From Arthrobacter sp. Soil736 (GTDB lineage: Bacteria > Actinomycetota > Actinomycetes > Actinomycetales > Micrococcaceae): a stretch of DNA of 42,278 bases. The notes beneath the pieces were generated by a model. The model did not search any database. It saw only the letters and a program-made list of their open reading frames with translations, and had not been told where the DNA came from. Shown piece by piece: positions 14,800-23,771 of the stretch; position 1 is the stretch's first letter; each line of letters starts with the position of its first letter. Location: NCBI RefSeq assembly GCF_001428005.1, contig NZ_LMSB01000013.1, positions 1 through 42,278 of the forward strand, written 5' to 3'. Both the position numbers and the translations under genes were made by a program.

Positions 14800-16524
14800 T
14801 TAGTGCTCGACGCCGACGATCGAGAGGTCGATGCCGCCGAAGAAGTAGCCCACCTGGGCGTTGCGGATGTTGGAGCCGACCACGCTGTTGGTGTGGCTGC
14901 GGATGAGCGGGATGATCGGGTAGGTCTTCAGGGCCTTGCCGAATTCCTCGGACCACTTCCTGCCCAGTTCCTCAGAGGTCCCCGAAGTGTTCCGGAGCTC
15001 GAACATGGCCCTGGAGACCTGCGGATCGAAATACCGCGAGGTGTTGGAGAAGCCGTAGCTGGTGCCGTCGTTGTTGGGTCCCAGGATGGGATCGGCCGAG
15101 GTCCGGACCGAGGCAGGATCGGCGCCCCCGCACCAGCCGGAGCGCCCGATGTCCGGCAGCTGGTCGCTGGCCATGATCGAGTAGTAGTTAGGGGCCGGAA
15201 TCGGCACAAGCTGGACGTCGATGCCCAGCGCCTTGAGGTTCTGCTGGACCACGGTGCCGGTGTTCTTGTAGGCGTCGCGGTTGTTGGCGTAGCCGAAGGT
15301 GAGGGACTTGGGGTAGGTCTTGCCTTCGAGGAGCTTCTTGGCTTCGTCGAGCTTGGGCTTTCCGCTGGGATCAAGTTCCAATTCCTGGGCTACGTAGCCG
15401 CGCATCTTGGCGTTGAGCGGAGTCTGCGTGATTTCGCCGAAGCGGCGCCCCCCGTACTGCACCAGGATGGACTGGCGGTCCAGGGCGAGTGCGATGGCCT
15501 TGCGGACATCCGGATCGGAGATTTTTTCCGTGTTCAGGCTCAGGACGTCGTTGCAGCCGAGCAGGCCGGAGGCCACCCTGTCCTTGACCTGCGCGTCGGC
15601 AAGCTTGGCCGAATCGGAGGTCTGCAGTGCACCGTTGGAGTCCAGCGTGATGGCGTTGGGGTCCGAGTTGGCCAGGAGCTGCTGGCTGATGGTGGCCTGC
15701 GAAGTGGAGAGCGAGAAGCTGAACGTGTCCGGCAGGGCCGTGCGGTTGGGGTCTGTGGCGGGATCCCAGTGCGGGTTGCGGACCAGCTTGAGTGACTTGC
15801 CGCGGTTGTACGTTTCCACCATGTAAGGGCCGGAGGACACCGGGTGGTTGGTGTAGTCCAGCCTGGTGTCCTTGTCCTTCGGGACGGGCGCGGTGTTGGA
15901 GCGCGAGGCGAGGGCCGGGAATTCGGCGAACGGCTTCTTCAGATGGAATACGACCGTGCGCTCGTCAGGGGTTTCCACTGCCTTGAGCACCGCGGAGGGA
16001 TCCTTGTACGGCCCCTTGTAGCCGCCGGCGTCGAGCGCTGCATTGAGCTCTTGCGGGGCCTGGGTGAAGACGTCCTGGGCGAAGGTGCGTTCGACGCCGT
16101 ACTTGATGTCGGCGGAGGTGATGGGGCGGCCGTCCTCGAACTTGACGCCCTCCTGCAGGGTGAACGTCCAGGTGAGCCCGTCCTTGGAAACCTGGCCGGT
16201 GTCCGTTGCGAGGTCCGGAACGATGGTGGGCGGCTGGCCGGCCGTCTCCTTGGCCATGGTCAGGGTCCGGTAGTACAGCTGGCCGACGTTGGCCGTCTGC
16301 ACGTAGTTGCTGTTTCCCGGGTCCAGGGTCTGGAAGTCGGACGACATCAGGACGTTGATGTTGCCGCCCTTGGCATTGAAACCGGATTTCACCACGTGCG
16401 CAGCGATGTCGGTGACGGAGCCTCCGGGTTTGGCGGTGCCGGGCTGGTTCTGGCCTGCCGCGCAGCCGGTGGCCGCCGTGGCGATCAGCACGGCAAGTGC
16501 CAGTGCTCTGGTGCGGGTTTTCAT
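14800..16524 (-). CDS. ABC transporter solute-binding lipoprotein (SBP family 5)
   Basis: A 574-aa family 5 (peptide/nickel) substrate-binding protein. A lipoprotein signal peptide is clear: MKTRTRALALAVLIATAATG followed by Cys21. Family 5 landmarks include KDGLTWTFTLQEGVKFEDG, ITSADIKYGVERTF and LDPGNSNYVQTANVGQLYY. It would be anchored outside the membrane and deliver solute to the DppBC permeases. AGGAG lies 5 nt upstream of the ATG. The ligand cannot be read from the sequence; position in an operon with a CodA-like hydrolase suggests a nitrogen heterocycle, peptide or amide (inference). Confidence 0.93.
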   Translation of the reverse strand: MKTRTRALALAVLIATAATGCAAGQNQPGTAKPGGSVTDIAAHVVKSGFNAKGGNINVLMSSDFQTLDPGNSNYVQTANVGQLYYRTLTMAKETAGQPPTIVPDLATDTGQVSKDGLTWTFTLQEGVKFEDGRPITSADIKYGVERTFAQDVFTQAPQELNAALDAGGYKGPYKDPSAVLKAVETPDERTVVFHLKKPFAEFPALASRSNTAPVPKDKDTRLDYTNHPVSSGPYMVETYNRGKSLKLVRNPHWDPATDPNRTALPDTFSFSLSTSQATISQQLLANSDPNAITLDSNGALQTSDSAKLADAQVKDRVASGLLGCNDVLSLNTEKISDPDVRKAIALALDRQSILVQYGGRRFGEITQTPLNAKMRGYVAQELELDPSGKPKLDEAKKLLEGKTYPKSLTFGYANNRDAYKNTGTVVQQNLKALGIDVQLVPIPAPNYYSIMASDQLPDIGRSGWCGGADPASVRTSADPILGPNNDGTSYGFSNTSRYFDPQVSRAMFELRNTSGTSEELGRKWSEEFGKALKTYPIIPLIRSHTNSVVGSNIRNAQVGYFFGGIDLSIVGVEH

Positions 16525-16569
16525 AGTGCTCCTCAGAGGGGTGGATGGAACGGAGTTCGAGGGGATGGG

Positions 16570-17661
16570 TTAGTGGCGGGAGGCTTTGGGGTCCAGTGCG
16601 TCACGCACGGCGTCACCGAGCAGATTGAATGCCAGGACGGTGACGATAAGCATGGTGCCGGGGACAGCCAGGAACCAGGGATCGCTGAGGTACCAGTTGC
16701 CTGATTGGGCGGCGTTGAGCATCTGGCCCCACGACGGCGTGGGGTCCTTGACGCCGACGCCGAGGAATGACAGTGCTGCCTCTGCGGAGATGTTGGTGGG
16801 GATGAGCATTGTGCCGTAAACCAGCACCACGCCCATGACATTGGGGATGACCTGCCGGAACAGGATGCTCAGGTGTGAGGCGCCGAAGGACCGGGCAGCC
16901 TCGACGAACTCGCGCTCGCGGAGGCTCAGCACCTGGCCGCGGACGATGCGGGCAAGGTACGCCCAGCCGAAGAAGCCCAGGATGATCACCAGCGACGCCA
17001 TGGGAAGGAAACTGCCTTGGCCGAGAGGGGTGTCACGGAGCCGCGACTGCAGGATGGGAGTCAGCGAGAGCACCAGCAGCAGATGGGGGAAGGCCAGGAA
17101 GAGGTCCATGATCCGGCTGATGATCGCGTCCGTTTTGCCGCCGAAATACCCGGCCGCGGCACCGAGCACGGTCCCCAGGACCACGGAGACGGCAGTGGAC
17201 AGCAGGGCAATGGTCAGCGAAACCTGGCCGCCGTGGGCCAGCCTGGCAAACAGGTCCCTGCCAAGTCCCGGTTCCACGCCAAGCCAGTGACCGGCCGAGG
17301 GGTACATGTAACCGGGGAGCGGCAGGCCGGGGGTTTCAAAATCGTCCAGCACCTCGGGGCTGGTGTTGGAAGTGAAGGGATCGTTGCCGGACACGGCGCT
17401 GAGGAACGGGGCGAGGATGGCGAACAGCACGATGGCCACCACGACGCAAAGGCTCAGCAGCGCGATCCTGCTCCGGCGGATTCGCAGCCAGGCCGTTGCG
17501 AGGAGCGATCTCGCCTCGACCGGGGCGGCCTCGCCTGCGGGCCCTGCCTTGGGGGCGGCTTTGCTCCGGCCGGAAGGGGCGCCGTTGCCGGCGGGGGATG
17601 AACTCGCAGCGCCAGGTTCGGCGGTGGACTGTAGCTGGGTCAACGGGGGTGCTCGATTCAT
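16570..17661 (-). CDS. ABC transporter permease (DppC/OppC type)
   Basis: A 363-aa permease from the ATG at 17661. A long Ala/Pro/Gly-rich N-terminal tail (about residues 10-50) precedes the first helix ([20 protein letters not shown], 67-86). The EAA loop reads [20 protein letters not shown] followed by IPN. It is the first gene of the six-gene operon dppC-SBP-dppB-dppD-dppF-codA-like. Its promoter, with a GTATAC-core operator, is 25-70 bp upstream. The ribosome binding site is weak, and in-frame starts further upstream would enter the promoter. Confidence 0.9.
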   Translation of the reverse strand: MNRAPPLTQLQSTAEPGAASSSPAGNGAPSGRSKAAPKAGPAGEAAPVEARSLLATAWLRIRRSRIALLSLCVVVAIVLFAILAPFLSAVSGNDPFTSNTSPEVLDDFETPGLPLPGYMYPSAGHWLGVEPGLGRDLFARLAHGGQVSLTIALLSTAVSVVLGTVLGAAAGYFGGKTDAIISRIMDLFLAFPHLLLVLSLTPILQSRLRDTPLGQGSFLPMASLVIILGFFGWAYLARIVRGQVLSLREREFVEAARSFGASHLSILFRQVIPNVMGVVLVYGTMLIPTNISAEAALSFLGVGVKDPTPSWGQMLNAAQSGNWYLSDPWFLAVPGTMLIVTVLAFNLLGDAVRDALDPKASRH

Positions 17662-17686
17662 GGTCCAAGGAGCAAGCTCCGGAACG

Positions 17687-17701
17687 TTTTGTATACCAAA
17701 A
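17687..17701. promoter_or_regulatory. GntR-type operator at the ABC operon promoter
   Basis: TTTTGTATACCAAAA is a near-palindrome around GTATAC. It begins 2 nt downstream of the -10 of the minus-strand promoter, the same arrangement as at the MFS gene. Confidence 0.7.
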
Positions 17702-17703
17702 AT

Positions 17704-17732
17704 AGAGTAGGGCACGTTTGGTGCGATGTAAA
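17704..17732 (-). promoter_or_regulatory. Promoter of the ABC transporter / CodA-like operon
   Basis: On the minus strand: -35 TTTACA (17732-17727), 17-bp spacer, -10 TACTCT (17709-17704). The start codon is at 17661. Confidence 0.65.
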
Positions 17733-17748
17733 TCACAAATAATGCCGT

Positions 17749-17764
17749 ATTTGGAATACCAAAC
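17749..17764. promoter_or_regulatory. GntR-type operator at the divergent amidohydrolase promoter
   Basis: ATTTGGAATACCAAAC differs from the perfect site at 8946 at two positions. A -10-like TAGAAT (17768-17773) follows 3 nt downstream; the -35 is poor. It lies 40 bp upstream of the GTG start at 17805. Confidence 0.65.
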
Positions 17765-17804
17765 AGGTAGAATCGCAGAACTGCCACCTTAGAAAGGACC
17801 CGCT

Positions 17805-19271
17805 GTGATCACGAAGGTAAACGCCCGGCATGTGCTCGGCTACCGTAACGGCAGGCACGTCCTCCTGGACGACGCCTGCGTGGTGTACCGGAACGCCACC
17901 ATTGAGTTTGTCGGCAGGGACTACCAGGGTGCCTTTGACGCCGAGCTGGACCTGGGGGAGTCCCTGATCACGCCGGGGCTGATCGACCTGGATGCCCTTA
18001 CGGATATAGACCACCTGCTCCTGGATAGCTGGGCAGATCCGGAACTCGGCAAGGGCTACCAGTGGTCCGAGGACTACTTCCGCAGCCGCCGCGCGGATGT
18101 CTTCACGGCCGGGGAACGCCAGCAGATTCGCGAATATGCCCTGATCCAGCTGGTCCTGCACGGCATCACCACGTACGTGCCGATCGCTTCCGAGGTCCAT
18201 TCCGAATGGGCGGAAACATTCGACGAGCTCGCGGGGATGGCCGAGACCAGCAGCCGGCTGGGGTTGCGCGGCTACCTCGGACCGGCCTACCGGGCCGGGG
18301 TCAACGTGGTGCTACAGTGCGGCGAACGCTCCGTGCTGTTCGACGACGGCCAAGGAGCCGCCGGATTCGCCGACGCCGTGGCGTTCCTGGACCACGTCCG
18401 CGGCCTGGCCGACCCCTTGGTGGAAGGAGTCCTCCTTCCCTGCCGGATCGAGACCCTTGGGCTGGAGCTGCTCAAAGCCACCGCACAGCTCTCGGCGGAG
18501 CGGAATGTCCTGGTCCGGCTGCACTCCCTGCAGGGCCTGTTGGAACGCCGGCTCATCATGGACGAACACGGCGTAACTCCGTTGGAGCTCATCGACCAGG
18601 TGGGCCTGCTCAACGGGAGGCTCCTCATTCCGCACGCCACGTACACGGACCGGAACCCTGCAGTCCATGGCGAGGACCGTGGCGACCTCGCCCGGCTGGC
18701 GGACTCCGGAGCCAGCATCGTCCACTGCCCGCTGACCTCCCTGCGCTACGGAAGCACGCTGGACTCATTCGCGGCCTACAAGGCCGCCGGCATCAACATT
18801 GCCCTGGGCACGGATTCCTTTCCGCCGGACCTGATCCGCGGCATCGACGCCGGAGTGCAGCTGGCCAAGATCCTGGCCGGGGATACCGGCGCAGGGGACG
18901 TGGCCGGATACTTCGATGCCGCCACGCTGGGCGGAGCCCGGGCGCTGCGGCGTCCGGACCTGGGACGGCTTGAACCCGGAGCGCAGGCGGACATGGTGGC
19001 TTTTTCGCTCGACGATGTCCGGGACGGCGTCCGTGATGATCCCTTCCGTACCCTCCTGCTGAACGGCACGGCCCGCCAGGCGGTGCTGTCAGTGGTGGCC
19101 GGGAGGACCATCATGCGGGACGGGGAGATCGACGGCGTCGACCTCGGCTTCTGGCGCCGCAGGGGCCAGGAACTCTTTGACAAAATGCGCTCTGCCTATT
19201 CGCTGCGGGACGCGTCCCGTAGGACTTCCGGCGAGCTGTTTCCGCCCGTGTATGCTCGGGAGGAACGCTGA
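17805..19271 (+). CDS. Amidohydrolase-fold protein (TrzN/AtzA/guanine deaminase group) lacking the HxH motif
   Basis: A 488-aa protein starting at GTG with AAAGGA 7 nt upstream. Overall it follows the amidohydrolase superfamily: an N-terminal beta domain, then ITPGLIDLDALTDIDH where family members have PGxIDxHxH. The two metal-binding histidines are replaced (D63 and L65). Downstream residues are kept: H240 (VRLHSLQ), H277 (LIPHATY), H307 (VHCPL), D337 (GTDSFPPD), and the C-terminal ADMVAF segment. It may use a different metal arrangement like other single-metal members, or be non-hydrolytic. It is divergent from the ABC/CodA operon, shares its operator, and is followed 52 bp later by the GntR gene, so it belongs to the same pathway. 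Confidence 0.85.
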   Translation: MITKVNARHVLGYRNGRHVLLDDACVVYRNATIEFVGRDYQGAFDAELDLGESLITPGLIDLDALTDIDHLLLDSWADPELGKGYQWSEDYFRSRRADVFTAGERQQIREYALIQLVLHGITTYVPIASEVHSEWAETFDELAGMAETSSRLGLRGYLGPAYRAGVNVVLQCGERSVLFDDGQGAAGFADAVAFLDHVRGLADPLVEGVLLPCRIETLGLELLKATAQLSAERNVLVRLHSLQGLLERRLIMDEHGVTPLELIDQVGLLNGRLLIPHATYTDRNPAVHGEDRGDLARLADSGASIVHCPLTSLRYGSTLDSFAAYKAAGINIALGTDSFPPDLIRGIDAGVQLAKILAGDTGAGDVAGYFDAATLGGARALRRPDLGRLEPGAQADMVAFSLDDVRDGVRDDPFRTLLLNGTARQAVLSVVAGRTIMRDGEIDGVDLGFWRRRGQELFDKMRSAYSLRDASRRTSGELFPPVYAREER

Positions 19272-19323
19272 GCGGCAAGGCCCGCCCGGCTCCTGGGGCG
19301 ACTGCACAGATGGGAATGGGATA

Positions 19324-20007
19324 GTGGCCAAGCCGATGCCTGAGACGCTGAACGGCCGCGACGACGAAGCCCGCGCCGAACAGGTCTACCAGCTGGTCCT
19401 TGAGGGGATCGTGGCCGGAAAATACGCGCAGGGCATGCGGCTGCGCGAACGTGAACTGTCCGAGCTTTACAGCGTTTCGAGGATCCCCGTGCGGGAGGCC
19501 ATCCAACGCCTCGAGCAGGACGGGTTCGTGGAGACGTTCCCCAGGAGGGGTGCCGTCGTACGGCAGCTGACCCTCACGGACGTCAACGAACTCTTCGACG
19601 TCCGGCTCTGCCTGGAAACCTTCGCGGCCCGCATGGCGGCCATCCGCGTTTCCGCGGGCCAGCCGGGCGGCCGTCTGCAGGAACTCCTGGACGAAACCCG
19701 GCAGGCGATCGACGACGAACGGACCGACGACGTGGTTCGCCTCAGTGCGGAATTCCATGCCGAGATCGTCCATCTCTCGGGCAACCGGCTGCTCATTGAT
19801 TCAGTCAAGCCGCTCTTCGGCCGCATGCGCTGGATCTTCGGCCTGGCCCATAACCGCAGCAACGAGCTCCAGCGCGACGAGCACATGGAACTGTGCAAGG
19901 CCATCCTCGGCGGAAAGGCCGATCTGGCCTATTCGCTCGCCTACTCACACATCGAACTCGGCCGCGAGCCGGTGCTCGCGGGACTGGCGGCGTCGCTGGA
20001 GCCCTGA
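19324..20007 (+). CDS. GntR family regulator, FadR/FCD subfamily
   Basis: A 227-aa protein starting at GTG 19324 (ATG 19336 is an alternative). The N-terminal winged helix (AEQVYQLVLEGIVAGKYAQG ... ELYSVSRIPVREAIQRLEQD) is followed by a helical FCD ligand-binding domain with conserved metal-binding-type residues (D in DDVVRLSAEFH, H in EFHAEIV and EHMELCK). It is 52 bp downstream of the amidohydrolase and probably in its operon. It is the likely owner of the four GTATAC-type sites at 8851, 8946, 17687 and 17749. In the FCD class a small carboxylate or pathway intermediate commonly relieves repression. It converges on the DUF4032 gene with a 10-bp gap. Confidence 0.9.
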   Translation: MAKPMPETLNGRDDEARAEQVYQLVLEGIVAGKYAQGMRLRERELSELYSVSRIPVREAIQRLEQDGFVETFPRRGAVVRQLTLTDVNELFDVRLCLETFAARMAAIRVSAGQPGGRLQELLDETRQAIDDERTDDVVRLSAEFHAEIVHLSGNRLLIDSVKPLFGRMRWIFGLAHNRSNELQRDEHMELCKAILGGKADLAYSLAYSHIELGREPVLAGLAASLEP

Positions 20008-20017
20008 GTGCGGTGCC

Positions 20018-21436
20018 TCAGTCGTCGGCGTCGGGGTACTCGTCGATGGATTCCTCGGCGCCGTACCGTGATTCCTCGGTTTCCACTTCCAGGATCTTCA
20101 GCAGCCCGGTGTCCGGGTTCAGCATGATGGCGGCCTCGTCGCGGCGGTGGCGCAGGATGGAATCGATGTAGGACTGGACGGCTTCCGCCAGCGGGATGTG
20201 GCGTTCCTGCTTTTCGGACATGTACCAGCGGTGTTCGAGCACCTCGTGCACGGCCTCGGCGGGTTCGAGCTTGCCGGACAGGTCGCGGGGGATCGAGCGG
20301 ACGATCGGCTCGAAGATCTGGCTCACCCAGAGGTGCGCACTGTACTCCTCGTCCATCTCCGGGTTGTTGTCCGCACGGAACGAGTCCATGTCATTGAGCA
20401 GGCGGCGGGCCTGGTTCTCCTGGGCATCCAGCCCGGTGAGGCGCAGCAGGCGCCGCATGTGGTGGCCTGCGTCCACGACCTTCGGCTGGAGCTGGATGGT
20501 GGAGCCGTTCTGGGTGGTCTTGATCGCGTATTCCTCGACGTCGAAGCCCAGCTCGTTGAGGCGCCGGATGCGGGCACCCACCCGCCAGCGTTCGCCGAGC
20601 TCGAACGATTCCTTCTCGGTCAGTTCCGTCCAGAGGCGGCGGTAGCTTTCCATGATGAGTTCGCTCGTGGCCACCGGGTCCACCTTCTCCTCGATCAGGC
20701 CGCCGTCCAGGAGATCCATGAGCTCCCCGGCGATGTTGACGCGCGCAATCTCGAGGTCATACTCGCGCTGGCCGGTGGAGAGGTCAGGATAGAGCTCGCC
20801 GGTTTCGGCATCGACGAGGTAGGCGGCGAAGGCGCCGGCATCGCGGCGGAACAGGGTGTTGGACAGCGAGACGTCGCCCCAGTAGAAGCCGATCAGGTGC
20901 AGCCGCACCATCAGCAGCGCCTGGGCGTCGATGAGCCTGGTGAGGGTGTCCTTGCGCAGCATCTGGGAGAAGAGCGCGCGGTACGGCATGGAGAACTTCA
21001 GGTGGCGCGTGACCAGCACCGGGTTCAGCGGCCTGCCGTCGGGCGTGGTGCGCCCGGTGATGACGGCGACGGGCTCCACGCAGGGAACGTCCAGCCGGGC
21101 CAGCTTGCGGAGCATGTGGTACTCGTGGCGGGCAACGTGTTCGGACGTTTCCTTGATGGCGATGACGGAACCGCCGAGGTGCGCGAAGCGGACGATGTGC
21201 CTCGAGATACCTCGGGGGAGCGCGGCGAGGTTCTCCGCCGGCCAGTCTTCGAGCGCGACGTGCCACGGAAGATCGAGCAGTTCCGGATCAGCGGCGGCGG
21301 CCGTGATGTTCAGCGAACTGGCGACCGAGGACATTTTCTCGTCATTGGCGCTGGCGGGCTCGAACCGCGGCAGTTTGCCGATCTGCCCGTAGTCGGTGGG
21401 TTCGTCGTGCCACTGGGCGCTGTATTCCTCGGTCAT
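20018..21436 (-). CDS. DUF4032 protein with kinase-like (Kdo/WaaP-type) domain
   Basis: A 472-aa actinobacterial protein. The first half has protein-kinase-like landmarks: SVIAIKET (VAIK lysine), HLIGFYWGDVSLSNTLF in the place of the catalytic loop, and YLVDAETGE in the place of the DFG segment. The second half matches the DUF4032 region (WRVGARIRRLNELGFDVEEY, HRWYMSEKQERHIPLAEAV, YIDSILRHR). Function is unknown; it may phosphorylate a lipid, carbohydrate or protein, or be a pseudokinase. It is monocistronic between the convergent GntR gene and a terminator hairpin upstream. Confidence 0.85.
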   Translation of the reverse strand: MTEEYSAQWHDEPTDYGQIGKLPRFEPASANDEKMSSVASSLNITAAAADPELLDLPWHVALEDWPAENLAALPRGISRHIVRFAHLGGSVIAIKETSEHVARHEYHMLRKLARLDVPCVEPVAVITGRTTPDGRPLNPVLVTRHLKFSMPYRALFSQMLRKDTLTRLIDAQALLMVRLHLIGFYWGDVSLSNTLFRRDAGAFAAYLVDAETGELYPDLSTGQREYDLEIARVNIAGELMDLLDGGLIEEKVDPVATSELIMESYRRLWTELTEKESFELGERWRVGARIRRLNELGFDVEEYAIKTTQNGSTIQLQPKVVDAGHHMRRLLRLTGLDAQENQARRLLNDMDSFRADNNPEMDEEYSAHLWVSQIFEPIVRSIPRDLSGKLEPAEAVHEVLEHRWYMSEKQERHIPLAEAVQSYIDSILRHRRDEAAIMLNPDTGLLKILEVETEESRYGAEESIDEYPDADD

Positions 21437-21502
21437 GGGGTCAATTCTTCCGTACGTTGGGGCAGCGTACCTAACAGGAGGCAGGCAGCCGGTGCTTAAC
21501 GG

Positions 21503-21541
21503 CCGACGGCGGCCCTTCCGGTTGAGAAGGGCCGCCGTCGG
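21503..21541. terminator. Terminator hairpin between the ABC ATPase and DUF4032 genes
   Basis: A perfect 16-bp stem (21503-21518 with 21526-21541) and 7-nt loop lies about 70 bp after the ABC ATPase stop. A T-tract is lacking. Confidence 0.75.
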
Positions 21542-21612
21542 TTGCGGTGCCTGGGCCCACGCCGGCAGGGTTCCCTGGCCGAAGCGGAGCGAGGTTAGGG
21601 AGCCGGTGGGGA

Positions 21613-22695
<1,083 letters not shown>

Positions 22696-22917
22696 AGTTA
22701 TCAATCCCTTCACCGGCAGGTACGTGCCGGACGATCCGTTGTGAATGGTTCATGTAATTCAGTTATGTACTGCTTGATGTACTCCCCGGCCGAAGCCGAG
22801 GAGTATCGCGTGACGCCGCACGGTTCCTGTGCGCCACATCACACCTAGAGTATGTCAGATTTATCTTTAATGGGTGCAAATGTTACGGCTGTCACATATG
22901 AGATCTCCCACAGCCCG

Positions 22918-22940
22918 GCACGGCAGGGCGCCTGCCGTGC
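22918..22940 (-). terminator. Hairpin directly after otsB
   Basis: GCACGGCAGG (22918-22927) and CCTGCCGTGC (22931-22940) form a 10-bp perfect stem, ending 3 bp from the otsB stop codon. No T-tract. The region 22696-22917 holds the AT-richer leader/promoter of the ABC ATPase gene, without a promoter match I would defend. Confidence 0.55.
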
Positions 22941-22943
22941 GCA

Positions 22944-23771
22944 TCAGGACGCCGGTTCCACTGCCTTCCGGCGTTCCCGCAGCAGCGACTCCAGCAGTTC
23001 GGCGACGTGCACCGGTGCCTCCACCCGGAACTCCGCCTGGGTGAAGTCGAGCCCCACTTTGACCCCGACGTCGTGCCGGCCCAGGCGGGCCAGGGCGTCC
23101 TCGTCAGTGGTGTCGTCGCCGGCAAAGAAAACGCCCGTGGCCCCGGTGGCCTGCCGGAGGAAGTCCACGCCCTCGCCCTTGGAAGCGTGGACCACCGAGG
23201 TTTCAAGGACCCTCTTGCCGTTCTTGAGGAAGACCCCCTTGCGGTCCTGCAGCGCGGCCCGCGCAGCGGATACGGCGTCCTCTGCCACATCGTCCTGCGC
23301 AAGCCGCGTGTGGAGGACGACGCCCGCGGGTTTGTCTTCCAGGACCGTTCCCGGGGCGAGGTCCACAATCTCCTTCAGGACGCTGCGGACCTCGGCCAGG
23401 AGTTCCCGCTGATCGGGGTCGAGCGTGAGCGGGGCCGAGCCTGGGCCCAGCCAGGCTTCGGCTCCGTGGCTGCCGATGAGCAGCGTCTCTTCCGGCGGCG
23501 AGGCGACAGCGCGCAGGCTGTCGAGCGCCCTGCCGGAGATGAGGGCCGTCGTCGTCCTCGGTAGGGCCGCGAGCTCCGAAAAAGCAGCCGCGGAACGCGG
23601 AAGGGGGCGCGCGTCCCCGGCATGGTCCACGAGCGGTGAAATGGTGCCGTCAAAGTCCATGGCGACCAGCAGATGCTCGGTGCCTGCGATGCGCCGTACG
23701 GCGTCCAACAGCTCGGGTGGAAGCGAAAGCCGGGCGTCGCCCGTGCCGGGGCGGTCTGCCTCACGAGTCAT
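22944..23771 (-). CDS. otsB: Trehalose-6-phosphate phosphatase
   Basis: A 275-aa HAD-superfamily phosphatase. Motif I DFDGT (D39, D41) carries the nucleophile. Later landmarks are LISGR (motif II region), the lysine segment ASKGEGVDFLRQ (motif III region), and GDDTTDEDAL (motif IV), all typical of OtsB. It removes phosphate from trehalose-6-phosphate to give trehalose. Its start overlaps the last 11 bp of otsA, and AAGGTGA lies 7 nt upstream of the ATG, so the two are coupled. Confidence 0.95.
   Translation of the reverse strand: MTREADRPGTGDARLSLPPELLDAVRRIAGTEHLLVAMDFDGTISPLVDHAGDARPLPRSAAAFSELAALPRTTTALISGRALDSLRAVASPPEETLLIGSHGAEAWLGPGSAPLTLDPDQRELLAEVRSVLKEIVDLAPGTVLEDKPAGVVLHTRLAQDDVAEDAVSAARAALQDRKGVFLKNGKRVLETSVVHASKGEGVDFLRQATGATGVFFAGDDTTDEDALARLGRHDVGVKVGLDFTQAEFRVEAPVHVAELLESLLRERRKAVEPAS

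Noticed and set aside
20147..21499. A 450-codon frame antisense to the DUF4032 gene
   Set aside because: The DUF4032 protein has clear kinase-like and DUF4032 landmarks; the antisense translation has none.
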